A stretch of DNA of 64,000 nucleotides from Bog-756 sp963812885 (GCA_963812885.1 CAWEWZ010000011.1:392773-456772), one strand, 5' to 3'. Positions 1-9,643 are shown, numbered from the stretch's first letter. Numbers and translations: made by a program. The notes: generated by a model from the sequence alone, not told the origin.

Positions 1-612
1 TCGCTGGCCCATCTCAACCTGTGCCGCCAGACGCTCGACGGTATCCGCAACCACTCGTGGTCGAGGCCGGCACCGTCCACCCCCGAGGGCGAGGTCGTGA
101 GCTGGGCGGACCGGATCGCCTACGTCTGCCACGATTTCGAGGACGCGGTCAGGAGCGGGATCGTGACCCCGGCGGCCCTTCCCCCGCTGGTGCGGGAGCG
201 GTGCGGCGATCGACGCAGCCAGCAGCTGGGTACCTTCATCGACGCCCTGGTGTCGTCGATCCTGACCACCGGACGCATCGGGATGGCCGACGAGCAGGCC
301 GAGGCGCTGGCCGCCTTCCGGGCCAGCAACTACGAGCACATCTACCTGCGGCCCAGTTCGGTGGCCCAGGGCCGGTCGGTGGTCTCGGTCCTGCGAGCCC
401 TGGTCGACTACTTCGGGGACCGGCCCAACCTCATCCCCGACGGCGGCGCGGTCAACGCCGACCTCACCGGCGGCGAACCGGCCGCCGTCCGCGCCGCGGT
501 GGCCTACGTCGCCGGGATGACCGACCGGTTCGCCTTCAGCCAGGCCGTCGCCCTCCTGGGCTGGGATCCCGAAAAGCTGCCGGCTGGGATCGGGGTCACC
601 AATCGGTTCTGA
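1..612 (+). CDS. dgt: dGTP triphosphohydrolase (dGTPase), C-terminal part
   Basis: The frame is open from the first base, so the N-terminus lies outside the window. The visible 203 residues begin SLAHLNLCRQTLDGIRNHSW and contain ADRIAYVCHDFEDA, the late HD-superfamily segment of deoxyguanosinetriphosphate triphosphohydrolases, whose Asp completes the metal site. The family hydrolyses dNTPs to nucleosides plus tripolyphosphate in dNTP pool control. The N-terminal HD pair cannot be seen here. The tail ends GIGVTNRF before TGA. It reads without a frameshift. The paralogous anti-phage dGTPases cannot be excluded from this fragment alone. Confidence 0.85.
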   Translation, partial: SLAHLNLCRQTLDGIRNHSWSRPAPSTPEGEVVSWADRIAYVCHDFEDAVRSGIVTPAALPPLVRERCGDRRSQQLGTFIDALVSSILTTGRIGMADEQAEALAAFRASNYEHIYLRPSSVAQGRSVVSVLRALVDYFGDRPNLIPDGGAVNADLTGGEPAAVRAAVAYVAGMTDRFAFSQAVALLGWDPEKLPAGIGVTNRF

Positions 613-696
613 CTCTGCGTCGGGTTGATCCTGACGCTGGGTCGGTGCGTCATCTGATCACGGCGGACCGCCCCGGGACCGGATCGGCTCGACCGG

Positions 697-702
697 TAGT
701 CT
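697..702 (+). promoter_or_regulatory. -10 element TAGTCT, leaderless start of DUF2252 gene
   Basis: TAGTCT is followed by exactly 7 bases and then the ATG at 710, with no purine-rich ribosome site between. The transcript should begin at or next to the start codon. This is the arrangement seen repeatedly in the window. Confidence 0.6.
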
Positions 703-709
703 GCCTCCG

Positions 710-2175
710 ATGGGCCACGACGACCGCCCGTACGAACACGCCCCTCCCCCGAGGTCGGTGAGGAAGACACGCCGCCCGAGCCGGGATGAGCGGGTGGCCC
801 GGGGGAAGTCTCGGCGACGGCATGCGCCCCGCTCGTCACACGGCGACTGGGAACCGACCGCCGCCCGACCCGATCCGGTCCATCTCCTCGAGGAGCAGGC
901 CACCACCAGAGTGCCCGAGCTGGTGCCCATCCGTTACGGGCGGATGCTCGTCTCGCCGTTCGCCTACTACCGGGGGGCGGCGATGGTCATGGCTGACGAT
1001 CTGTCCACGTCCCCGGATACCGGCATCACGGTTCAGTGCTGTGGCGATGCCCACCTCTCCAACTTCGGTGTGTTCGGTTCACCCGAGCGCCGGCTGATCT
1101 TCGACATCAACGACTTCGACGAGACGCTTCCGGGGCCTTGGGAATGGGACGTCAAGCGGCTTGGCGGCCAGCTTCGAGGTCGCCGGTCGCGACCAGGGGG
1201 TTCTCCCGCAGTGACCGCCGCGACGTGGTCCTGGCCGCGGCCAGGGAGTACCGGCAGGGCATGCGGACGGCGGCCAAGATGAGCACGCTCGACGTGTGGT
1301 ACTCGCACATGGAGATCGGTCAGATGCTCGAATGGATCCGCACCGAGGACTCGGACGAGCGGTTGGGGAGGAACGAAGGCAACGAGGCCGTGCTCGACGT
1401 GGCCAAGGCCCGGACCCGCGACAGCCTCCGCGCCTTCAAGAAACTCACCCGGAAGGTGGACGGTGAGGTTCGCTTCGTCAAGGATCCGCCGCTGCTGGTC
1501 CCGCTCGAGGATCTCGTGCTCTCCGAGGAGGCCCGGCACCGCAGCGAACGGTCCCTGCGGAAGTTGATCAAGCGCTACCGGCGCACCTTGGCCGACGAAC
1601 ACCATCCGCTGGAGGAGTTCCACTACGTGCACATGGCCCGCAAGGTGGTCGGCGTCGGCAGCGTCGGTACCCGGGCCTGGGTGTTCCTCATGATGGGTGT
1701 CGACGAACGCGACCCGCTGATCCTCCAGGCGAAGGAGGCCCAGCACTCGGTGCTGGAGCGCTTCGCCGGTCGGAGCGCGTACGCCCACCACGGTCAGCGG
1801 GTGGTGGTCGGCCAGCGCCTCATGCAGACGGCCAGTGACATCTTCCTCGGGTGGCAGCGGGCCAAGGACATCGACGGCCACACCCGCGACTACTACATCC
1901 GTCAGCTCCACGACTGGAAGGGCTCGGCCCACGTGGACACCCTCCGGGTGGCGGGCGCCATCACCTACGCCCGGATGTGCGGGGCGACCCTGGCCCGGGC
2001 CCACGCCAGGTCGGGCGACTGGATCGCCATCGCCGCCTACCTGGGGAAGGGCACCGTCTTCGACGAGGCCATGGCCGACTTCTCCGCCGCCTACGCCGAC
2101 CAGAACGAGCGGGATCACGAGGCACTGGTGAAGGCGGTCCGGTCAGGGAGGGTGGCCGCCGAGACAGGGCTCTGA
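710..2175 (+). CDS. DUF2252 family protein (one frameshift)
   Basis: DUF2252 proteins have an aminoglycoside-phosphotransferase/kinase-like fold of unproven substrate and are common in actinobacteria. Diagnostic stretches are VPIRYGRMLVSPFAYYRG, CCGDAHLSNFG, FDINDFDETLPGPWEWDVKRL and, after the shift, AREYRQGM and WKGSAHVDTL. GDAHLSNFG is the catalytic-loop-like motif. One extra T near 1157 (ctTggcg) breaks the frame: removing it gives WDVKRLAASFEVAGRDQGFS, the usual family sequence. The combined length of about 488 residues is typical. The first 45 residues are basic and variable. It appears monocistronic. Confidence 0.85.
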
Positions 2176-2206
2176 CCGGGCCGGTGGCGATGGCCGGGTC
2201 GCCCAA

Positions 2207-2251
2207 TAGGATCGACGTTGTTCGTCGATGGGGGCAGGCCGGTCAAGGAGG
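2207..2251 (+). promoter_or_regulatory. Promoter and ribosome site of the cyclopropane synthase gene
   Basis: TAGGAT at 2207-2212 fits a -10 element. AAGGAGG at 2245-2251 sits just before the ATG at 2258, so this gene has a short leader of about 40 nt and a real Shine-Dalgarno site. That decides the start at 2258 rather than the in-frame ATG at 2228. Confidence 0.55.
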
Positions 2252-2257
2252 CCGCCG

Positions 2258-3667
2258 ATGGTCACTGAGGTGTCGAACCAGCCACCGGCAACGGGCACGA
2301 CCCCGGCGCCCAGGTCTCGTCCCTTCCTCCCGCGGGAGGAACCGGGCGGAGGGCGGATGGCGGCCGGGTCGGCGGCCCCCCCGGGCCGCGCCGCAGAAGC
2401 TCTCGCCCCGCTGATCAGAGCACTGGTGGGTACCACCGCACCGGTGCGCTTCGAGTTCTGGGACGGGAGTGGGATCGGTCCCACCGACGGGATCGGGACG
2501 ATACGGATCCGGTCGGTCGATGCCCTGCGCCGCATTCTGTGGGCCCCGGGCGAGCTCGGGGTGGCCCGGGCCTTCGTCGCCGGCGACCTCGTCATCGAAG
2601 GGGACATCTACACCCTGTTGCGGGTCCTGCACGACGCCTCACCCCGCGATCTCCGGAGGATGGGACTGCGGTCCCTCCCCGCCGTCGTCGACGCCGCCCG
2701 GCGGTTGGGGGCCCTCGGGCCGCCGCTCCCCCCGCCGCCCGAGGAGTGCCGACCGGCGGGCCGGCTCCACTCGCCGTCCCGGGATGCCGCGGTGATCAGC
2801 CACCACTACGACGTGGGCAACGACTTCTATCGGCTCGTCCTCGGCCCGAGCATGACCTATTCGTGCGCCCGGTTCGAGACCGAGGGCGCCTCCCTCGAGG
2901 ACGCGCAAGCGGCCAAGCACGAACTGATCTGTCGCAAGCTGGGTCTCGATCGGCACCCCGGAGCCCGGCTGCTCGATGTGGGCTGCGGCTGGGGCTCGAT
3001 GGCCATCCATGCCGCCCGCCATCACGGGGCCACCGTGACCGGGGTCGCCCTCAGCCGCGAGCAGGTCGACAAGGCGCGGCGCCGGGTGGAGCTGGCCGGA
3101 CTGACCGATCAGGTCGAGATCCGCCTGCAGGACTACCGGGATCTCCGCGGTGAACAGTTCGACGCCATCTCGTCGATCGGCATGTTCGAACATGTGGGTA
3201 CCGGCCAGATGGCCCGGTACTTCGAGACCCTCCGGCTACTGCTGGTGCCGACCGGGCGCCTGCTGAACCACGCCATCTCCAAGCCGGGCGGGTCGAAGCT
3301 GGGGGGCCGGACCTTCATCGGCCGCTACGTGTTCCCCGACGGTGAGCTGCTCGACGTGGCCGAGGTGGTCCGGGCCATGCAGATGACCGGGTTCGAGGTC
3401 CGGGACGTCGAGTCGCTGCGCGAGCACTACTCGCGGACGCTCCACCACTGGGTGGCCAACCTCGAGTCCCACTGGGACGAGGCGGTCGAGCTGGTCGGAT
3501 TGGGCCGGGCCAACATCTGGAAGCTGTACATGGCGGCGTCGGCCAACGGATTCGACGACGGCGGCCTGGCCATCCACCAGGTGCTCGGCGTGGTCCGCGA
3601 CCGCGACGGCCGCAGCGGGATGGCTCCCACCCGGTCGGGGTGGGAGCGCCCGGTCAACGGATGGTGA
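2258..3667 (+). CDS. cfa: Cyclopropane-fatty-acyl-phospholipid synthase
   Basis: SAM-dependent methylene transfer to unsaturated phospholipid acyl chains at the membrane. The 469-residue protein has the N-terminal CFA domain (VRFEFWDGSG, ARAFVAGDLVIEGDIYTLLR) and then the catalytic domain: ISHHYDVGNDFYRLVLGPSM, MTYSCARFE, the SAM loop LLDVGCGWGSMAIHAA and ISSIGMFEHVG. The C-terminal LREHYSRTLHHWVANLE is also typical of CFA synthases. The start is set by AAGGAGG. The gene is intact. It converges on mrp, and the two stop regions overlap by 14 bp. It could equally make a mid-chain-branched or tuberculostearic-type lipid. Confidence 0.92.
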   Translation: MVTEVSNQPPATGTTPAPRSRPFLPREEPGGGRMAAGSAAPPGRAAEALAPLIRALVGTTAPVRFEFWDGSGIGPTDGIGTIRIRSVDALRRILWAPGELGVARAFVAGDLVIEGDIYTLLRVLHDASPRDLRRMGLRSLPAVVDAARRLGALGPPLPPPPEECRPAGRLHSPSRDAAVISHHYDVGNDFYRLVLGPSMTYSCARFETEGASLEDAQAAKHELICRKLGLDRHPGARLLDVGCGWGSMAIHAARHHGATVTGVALSREQVDKARRRVELAGLTDQVEIRLQDYRDLRGEQFDAISSIGMFEHVGTGQMARYFETLRLLLVPTGRLLNHAISKPGGSKLGGRTFIGRYVFPDGELLDVAEVVRAMQMTGFEVRDVESLREHYSRTLHHWVANLESHWDEAVELVGLGRANIWKLYMAASANGFDDGGLAIHQVLGVVRDRDGRSGMAPTRSGWERPVNGW

Positions 3668-4821
3668 GCTCCCGGCGGTAGACCCGGGCGGGGCCGAGCT
3701 CCACGATGGATTCGGCCAGCCTGGCGAACACCCCGGCCACCTCGCCGTCCGGCTCGGCGATGACCACCGGCACCCCGTCGTCCCCACCCTCGCGCAGAGC
3801 GGACACCAGTGGGACCTGGCCGAGGAGCGGGACGCCGAGCTCGACCGGCCAGCTGCTGGCCTCCCCCGGCGCCGAACAGCTCGTACCGCTTCCCGTCGTC
3901 GCCGGTGAACCAGCTCATGTTCTCGATGACCCCCCGAACCGCGAGCTTCAACTTGCGGGCCGCGTAGGCGGAGCGTTGGGCCACCCGCTCGGCCGCCGGC
4001 TGCGGCGTCGTCACCACGTAGACCTCGGTTTTGGTGAGGTACTGGCCCAGTGAGAGCGTGACGTCACCGGTGCCGGGGGGCATGTCGATGAGCAGATAGT
4101 CGGGCTCGCCCCAGTAGGCGTCGACCAGGAACTGCTCGAGGGCCTTGTGGAGCATGGGACCGCGCCAGATCACCGGAGTGTCGTCGGGGACGAAATACCC
4201 CATCGACAGACAGCGGACACCGTTGGCCGTCGGCGGCACGACCAGGTCACCGATGATCAGCGGATCGGTGGTGACACCGAGCATCCCCGGAACCGAGAAC
4301 CCGTAGACGTCGGCGTCGAGGATCCCCACGTCGTGCCCCATCCGGGCCAGGGCCACGGCCAGGTTCACCGTGACCGATGATTTCCCGACCCCGCCCTTCC
4401 CCGACGAGATGCCGAGGATCCGCGTCTTCGATCGCGGCAGCATGAACCGGTTGGGCCGACCTTCCTCGTGCCCCAGCTGATCGCCGTGGGCGTGACCGTG
4501 GTCGTGGCCCTCGGGCGCGCCACCGTCGACCGGCTCACCCCGGAGGAGCATCCGGAGGCGGGCGCGGGGTTCCTCGTCCATGAGGCCCTGGCCCACCGTC
4601 ACGTCGGCGACTCCGGCCACCCCGCCCACCGCCTTCTCGACCCGGGTGATCAACTCGTCGACCTGGGGATAGTGGGCCACCGGGAGGGCGATCTCGACGG
4701 CCACGTTCTTGCGCTTCACCTGCACCGGGCCGACCATGCCCAACTCCCCCAGCGGACGGCGCAATTCGGGGTCGATCACCGCGGCCACAGCCGCTGTGAC
4801 CTGGGACTCGTCAATGGACAT
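3654..4821 (-). CDS. mrp: Mrp/NBP35-type P-loop ATPase, Fe-S cluster carrier (one frameshift)
   Basis: Mrp/ApbC proteins bind and transfer Fe-S clusters using ATP. The N-terminal 90 residues are a MIP18/DUF59 domain (VAAVIDPELRRPLGELGMV), then a His-rich linker, then the deviant Walker A SSGKGGVGKSSVTVNLA, ILDADVYGFSVPGML and IDMPPGTGDVTLSLGQ. An extra G near 3846 shifts the frame. Correcting it gives GGGQQLAVELGVPLLGQVPLVS and a proper C-terminus ending RRELTIR. The CxxC pair of ApbC/Nbp35 after ENMS is absent (ENMSWFTGDDGKRYELFG). It is divergent from the SufR-like gene. Confidence 0.88.
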
Positions 4822-4855
4822 GGAGGTTCTCCTCGGGGAATTTCGCCGTCACCGG

Positions 4856-4861
4856 TAGACT
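4856..4861 (+). promoter_or_regulatory. -10 element TAGACT, leaderless start of the SufR-like gene
   Basis: TAGACT is followed by 7 bases and the GTG at 4869. The divergent mrp gene begins only 47 bp away, so the two promoters must overlap, which would suit control of both genes by the SufR-like product. Confidence 0.6.
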
Positions 4862-4868
4862 AGGGGAC

Positions 4869-5651
4869 GTGCCACCGGCCCCGGACAGCCTCACTCCCCT
4901 GGTCACCTCGCCCATGGAGGCACCGGACCACACGGGCCCCTCCGAATCGGACAGTCACTTCTCGGCCGCGGTCACGGCGGTCACCGCGGCGTTCGGCGAT
5001 CCCACCCGGCGGGAGATCTACCTCTTCGTCCGTTCGAACCCGGGGACGACGGCCAGCGAGGTCGCCGGCCGCTTCTCCCTCCACCCCAACGTGGCCCGCC
5101 ACCATCTCGAACGACTGGCCACCGGCGGCTATGTCGAGGTGACCATGGAGCGCACCGCCGGGAACGGAGCCGGACGCCCCTCCAAGCGCTTCCGGGCCAT
5201 CGGCAACGATCCGACCCTCGATCTCCTCACCCGTCGCGACGACCTCCTGGTCCTATTGCTGCAGGAGGCCCTCCAGCTCCTCGGACCGGTGGCGGCGGAG
5301 GGCATGGCCGAACGGGTCGGCGAGGAGTACGGTCGCACACTGGCCGGCCAGATGTCCCCCGGTGACGGGCAGCGATCGCTGCGCACGGCCATGCACGCCA
5401 TCGCCGACACACTGACCGCGCACGGCTTCGCCGCCCATGCCGAAGACCAGGGCTCGACCACCGCGGTGGTGGCCGACAACTGTCCGTTCGGCAACGCCGC
5501 GTCGCAGTATCCGGTCCTGTGCGCGGTGGACCGGGGCATGGTGAAGGGGCTGCTGGCCGGACTGTGCGGCGAGGATGCCGACGGCACCGTTCCGGTTGTG
5601 CTGTCGTCGTCGCGCGCCCGCGGCGACGACGCCTGCGCCGCAGTGGTCTGA
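4869..5651 (+). CDS. SufR-like winged-helix regulator with C-terminal cysteine cluster
   Basis: Residues about 37-110 form an ArsR/DeoR-type winged helix (FGDPTRREIYLFVRSNPG, TASEVAGRFSLHPNVARHHL, wing ERTAGNGAGRPSKRFRA). The C-terminal half carries cysteines in NCPFGNAASQYPVLC (C-x12-C), then C-x14-C and a last Cys in DDACAAVV, resembling the Fe-S ligands of SufR, the repressor of suf operons. Its neighbours, mrp on one side and a cysteine desulfurase 16 bp downstream, support an Fe-S sensing role. The GTG start is leaderless; an in-frame ATG at 4914 is possible. Confidence 0.75.
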   Translation: MPPAPDSLTPLVTSPMEAPDHTGPSESDSHFSAAVTAVTAAFGDPTRREIYLFVRSNPGTTASEVAGRFSLHPNVARHHLERLATGGYVEVTMERTAGNGAGRPSKRFRAIGNDPTLDLLTRRDDLLVLLLQEALQLLGPVAAEGMAERVGEEYGRTLAGQMSPGDGQRSLRTAMHAIADTLTAHGFAAHAEDQGSTTAVVADNCPFGNAASQYPVLCAVDRGMVKGLLAGLCGEDADGTVPVVLSSSRARGDDACAAVV

Positions 5652-5667
5652 CCGGCGAGCCCAGCCA

Positions 5668-6815
5668 TTGGCCCGTCACTACCTCGATCACGCATCCACC
5701 TCACCGGTCCGACCGGTTGCCCGTGACGCCATGGCCGCCTGGGACGCATCGGGGATCACCGCCGATCCGGGACGAGTCCACACCGAGGGTCGGATGGTGC
5801 GGGCCAAACTGGAAGAGGCGCGGGAGCAGGTGGCCGGGCTCCTGACGGTCCGGCCCCGTCAGGTGGTGTTCACATCGGGAGGAACCGAGGCCATCAACGC
5901 CGCCGTGTGGGGCGCCACCCGGAACGACCCCGGACCGGTGGCCTGCTCTCCTGTCGAGCACTCGGCCGTTCGGGACGCCTCCGAGCGATCGGGGCCGGTC
6001 GTGACCATCGCCGTCGACGGCCTGGGGCGGATCGAGGTGGATGCGGTGGCCGAGGCGATCGAGCAGAGTGCGGCCCGACACGGGAGGACCCCGTCGCTCC
6101 TCCACTGCCAATGGGCCAACCACGAGGTGGGCACCCTCCAACCGGTGGCCGAGGTCGTCGAGCACTGTCGCCGTCTCGGCATCCGCACCCACGTCGACGC
6201 GGTCGCCGCCGCCGGGCACGTCCCGGTCGACCTCGACGGGATCGAACCCGATCTGGTGTCTATCTCCGCGCACAAGCTCGGCGGGCCGGCCGGCATCGGT
6301 GCCCTCATCGTGCGTCGTGGGCTCCGGCTCGAGCCGTTCATGGTCGGTGGCGAACAGGAGCGGGCCCGGCGGGCCGGACTGGAGAACGTGGTGGCCGCCG
6401 TCGGGTTCGGTGCCGCGGCCGCCGAGCTGGCCGGATCCGGACACGCTCGCCGCGGAGGAGATGGCCGGCCGCCGCATGGACCGACCGGGCCCGGCTGGCG
6501 GCCGAAGGGTCGTCCGGGGTGACCACGTTCGGCGATCCGGTCGGCCGGGTGCCCCACATCCTCTGCCTGGGCGTCGACGGCGTCGAGGCCGAACCGGTGC
6601 TGCTCGGGCTGGACCAGGCCGGCATCGCCGTCCACTCCGGTTCGTCGTGCTCGTCGGAGACGCTGGAGCCGTCACCGGTTCTCGAGGCCATGGGGGTGGA
6701 CGGGGAACGATCGCTGCGCCTCTCGGTGGGATGGTCGACCACCGACGGCGACATCGACGCGTTCGAGGCCGCCTTCCCGCGGGTCGTCGACGGCCTGCGG
6801 TCGTTGCGGAGCTGA
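5668..6815 (+). CDS. Cysteine desulfurase, PLP-dependent (two frameshifts)
   Basis: Class V aminotransferase fold enzyme that takes sulfur from cysteine for Fe-S or thiolation pathways. Seen in order: HYLDHASTSPVRP, the PLP phosphate site FTSGGTEAINAAVWGA, QWANHEVGTLQP, HVDAVAAAGHVPVDL, the PLP lysine in SISAHKLGGPAGIGAL, and the persulfide loop SGSSCSSETLEPSPVLEAMG. Two extra G residues, near 6432 (GCCGG) and 6466 (GGCCGGCC), split it. Corrected, the join reads AELADPDTLAAEEMAAAAWTDRARLAAEGSSG. The probable start is TTG at 5668, since no ATG or GTG fits. It lies 16 bp after the SufR-like gene. Confidence 0.87.
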
Positions 6816-6842
6816 CCGGAACAGGCGCCGGGGGAAGGCGGC

Positions 6843-6848
6843 TAACTT
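6843..6848 (+). promoter_or_regulatory. -10 element TAACTT, leaderless start
   Basis: TAACTT is followed by 6 bases and the GTG at 6855 of the quinone oxidoreductase gene. There is no ribosome site. Confidence 0.55.
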
Positions 6849-6854
6849 CTGGCC

Positions 6855-7826
6855 GTGCGCGCCGTCGTCTGCCATGAGCTCGGACCTCTCGACACACTGG
6901 TCATCGAGGAGCAGGACCCACCGGTCCCGGGTGAGGGCCAGGTGCTGATCGACGTCCGGGCCGCCGGGGTCAACTTCGTCGATGGCTTGATCTGCCAGGG
7001 CCGCTACCAGATCAAGCCACCGGTGCCGTTCGTTCCCGGAAGCGAGATCGCCGGTGAGGTCGTCGCCACCGGACCGGGGGTGACCGGCGTGGAACCCGGT
7101 GACCGTGTCATCGCCTTCACCGGATTCGGTGGCTTCGCCGAACAGGTGGTGGTGCCGGCGCTCTCGTTGGTCCCGATGCCGGCCACGATCGACTTCGACC
7201 AGGCGGCCACGCTCATCCAGAGCTACTGCACCGTGCTGTTCACGTTGACCAGGCGGACCACCTTGGTGCCTGGCGAATGGGTGCTGGTGCTCGGCGCCGG
7301 GGGCGGCGTCGGCCTGGCCGCCACCGACGTGGCCACGGCGCTCGGGGGCCGGGTCATCGCCGCGGCATCGACGCTCGACAAGCTCCAAGCCGCACTGGCC
7401 ATCGGGGCCGAGGCGACCATCGCCTACGAGGACGAGGACCTCAAGGTCCGGGCCCGCGAGATCTCGGGCGGGGGGGTCGATGTGGTCGTCGACCCGGTCG
7501 GAGGTCAGCACAGCGAACCTGCCCTCCGGGCCACCAGGCATCTCGGGCGCTTCTGCGTCATCGGCTTCGCCTCCGGGCCGATCCCGTCGATCCCGCTCAA
7601 CCAGGTCCTGCTCAACAACAGGACCCTGGTCGGGGTGGACTGGGGCGGGTGGACGTTCAAGGACCCGCTGGGCAATCGGGAGCTCATCGGCGAGCTGATG
7701 GACCTGGTCGGCGCCGGTCGACTCCATCCGACCCGGCCGGCGACCTTTGCCCTCGACGACGCCGCCCGGGTGATGGCCGGTCTCATCGATCGCTCCATCG
7801 GGGGCAAGGCGGTGATCGCTCCCTGA
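6855..7826 (+). CDS. Quinone oxidoreductase, zinc-independent MDR family
   Basis: Medium-chain dehydrogenase/reductase of the NADPH:quinone reductase (Qor) branch, 323 residues. The N-terminal GroES-like part has AAGVNFVDGLICQGRYQIKP and VPGSEIAGEVVATGPGV. The Rossmann part has VLVLGAGGGVGLAATDVA, the QOR-type nucleotide loop. The catalytic zinc ligands of alcohol dehydrogenases are absent. VDVVVDPVGGQHSEPALRAT and RTLVGVDWG are typical of the family. The gene is intact, leaderless and alone. The natural substrate cannot be told from sequence. Confidence 0.88.
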   Translation: MRAVVCHELGPLDTLVIEEQDPPVPGEGQVLIDVRAAGVNFVDGLICQGRYQIKPPVPFVPGSEIAGEVVATGPGVTGVEPGDRVIAFTGFGGFAEQVVVPALSLVPMPATIDFDQAATLIQSYCTVLFTLTRRTTLVPGEWVLVLGAGGGVGLAATDVATALGGRVIAAASTLDKLQAALAIGAEATIAYEDEDLKVRAREISGGGVDVVVDPVGGQHSEPALRATRHLGRFCVIGFASGPIPSIPLNQVLLNNRTLVGVDWGGWTFKDPLGNRELIGELMDLVGAGRLHPTRPATFALDDAARVMAGLIDRSIGGKAVIAP

Positions 7827-7935
7827 TCGGTCCACCGGGCCGGATGACAACGCCGGCGTCGGCGCTCGGTGCGATGGCGGGGCGACTCGGCGGCATGGCG
7901 GCTTGACGGGCGGCTACGGCTCGGCGCCTCGGCGG

Positions 7936-8813
7936 CTACCCGACCGTCGGTCGGATACGGTCCTGCAGGAAATCGATCACGGCATTCGAGAAGGCATCGT
8001 TGCGATCGCCGGCGATCATGTGGGCCGCACCATCGACGGCGACCACAGTGGCCCCGGGGATCTGGGACAGCAGGTCGTCCACACCGTCCTGGGTCACCAC
8101 GTCGCTCAGCAGTCCATGGACAAGCAAGCGTGGGCACGTGGATGTTGCTGGTGGCCACGTCGAGCAGTCCGGCCAGACGGTCGGGGACCACCTCGGTCCG
8201 CCCATGACCGATGAACCGGGGGTCCCAATGCCAGTACCAGCGATCGCCCCGCTGGCGCAGGACCTTCTTCAGGCCTTCCGGATTCATGGTCCGCTTCCGT
8301 TGCGGGGTGTACGCGGCGATGGATTCGGCCGCCGTCCTCCAGCGAGTCGAATCCGTCCACCCCCGACAGCATGAACGTCTTGATCCGCTCGATACCCGGA
8401 GCGTTGGTCTTCGGGGTGATGTCCACCAGCACCAGGCCGCACGAGACGGTGCGGTCACTCGTCCCCTCGGCCAGCATGGCCGACATCCCGCCCAACGACG
8501 CCCCGACCAGGACCGGGGGTCTCCCCAACTGGTCGACCACGGCCACGCAGTCGGCGCAGAAGGCGGTGAAGGAGTAGTCACCGTTGTCGGCCCAGTCGCT
8601 GTCGCCGTGACCCCGCAGGTCCATGGCCACCGTCCGCCAGCCCTGGGCGGCCACCGTCTCGGCCGTCGAGCCCCAGGCATACCTGGTCTGGCCACCTCCG
8701 TGGAGGAAGAGCACGGGGCAGGCGTCCGGGTCGCCGCGAACATCGGCGACCAGCTTCAGCCCCTCGAAGCCTTCGAAGACGACCCGTTCGCTGTCCATGA
8801 CCACCATCGTCAC
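7936..8813 (-). CDS. Alpha/beta hydrolase (two frameshifts)
   Basis: Soluble alpha/beta hydrolase of about 290 residues after repair. It shows the oxyanion segment VLFLHGGGQTRYAW, MDLRGHGDSDW, the nucleophile elbow LVGASLGGMSAML (GxSxG) and the late catalytic His in DGAAHMIAGDRNDAF. An extra base near 8332 and another near 8130 divide it into three frames: the repaired joins read LEDAAESIAAYTPQRKR and PTLLVHGLLSDVV. Probable start is GTG 8813 or the nearby ATG 8798. It is divergent from the downstream oxidoreductase gene. Substrate unknown; epoxide hydrolase-like or esterase-like roles are both possible. Confidence 0.8.
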
Positions 8814-8958
8814 ACAGGCGGGACGATGGGGCGATATCCGGAGTGCCGGATTGTCGTCCGTCGCCCCGGGATCTTGCCGTCGGCCTGAGAGCGACGCAGT
8901 ATCTGGTCGTCACCCGGGCACCGTCCGGTGGCCGGCAGAGGCGAACGGAGGACGAGCC

Positions 8959-9460
8959 GTGGAAGAGACCGAGGAAGACCTGAGGGTGCTCCAGGGCGTC
9001 ATCGATCGGAGCCACGACGGTGCCGGGCCACCACCTCCGGGAGATCATCACCCCCGAGCGCCGGCTCAGCGCCCGGGAGGTCAGCGACCGGCTCACCGGC
9101 ATGCGCCTTCTGGCCCTGGCCACCGTGACATCGGACAACCGGCCCCTGGTCGGGCCCGTCGACGGCATCTTCTACCGCGGGGCGTTCCACTTCGGATCGG
9201 CCCCCGACTCGGTGCGGGTCCGCCACATCCGACGCCGGCCGCAGGTCAGCGCCACCCACCTTCCCGGCGAAGAGTTGGCGGTGACCGTCCACGGCCGGGC
9301 CACCGTCCTCGACATGCAGGCCCCGGAGAACGCCGGCCTCCGGGAGGTGGTGCTCGGCATCTACACACCCCAGTACGGCACGGAGTGGGGGACGTTCCTC
9401 GACGCCAACGTGTTCGCGAGGATCGACGCCGACCGCATCTTCACCTTCCACCTGGAATGA
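8959..9460 (+). CDS. Pyridoxamine 5'-phosphate oxidase-like (split beta-barrel) protein (one frameshift)
   Basis: Member of the PNPOx/F420-dependent flavin reductase superfamily of about 166 residues. ALATVTSDNRPLVGPVDGIFYRGAFHFGS and HLPGEELAVTVHGRATVLD match the barrel strands that bind FMN or F420. An extra base near 9023 (gccGGGCCacc) breaks the frame: repair gives RSHDGAGHHLREIITPERRLSAREV. Start GTG 8959 is supported by GGAGG about 8 bases upstream. The cofactor and reaction are not determinable. Tandem 15-bp repeats begin at the stop codon. Confidence 0.72.
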
Positions 9461-9518
9461 GCCCACCGGGTGCGAGCCCACCCGGTGTGAGTCCACCCGG
9501 TGTGACTCCACCCGGTGC
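9459..9518. repeat. Four 15-bp tandem repeats after the PNPOx-like gene
   Basis: Units of the type GAGTCCACCCGGTGT repeat four times with one to three changes, starting inside the stop codon of the preceding gene. The rest of the gap to 9643 holds no gene that I can support. Confidence 0.85.
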
Positions 9519-9643
9519 GAGCGGCGCATCCGCCACCCGCCCGGCCATCGGGCATCCGACGGCCGGACCGGAAGAGGCACAGGCACGTGTACGCCTCTCA
9601 CCTGCCCCTCCTCCCCGACGGGAGCCGGCGGGCCGATCGGATC

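Noticed and set aside
1033..2118. Long open frame on the minus strand opposite the DUF2252 gene (and many similar ones in the window)
   Set aside because: At about 70 % GC the opposite strand is often free of stops. The translation has no recognisable domain, while the plus strand codes a known family.
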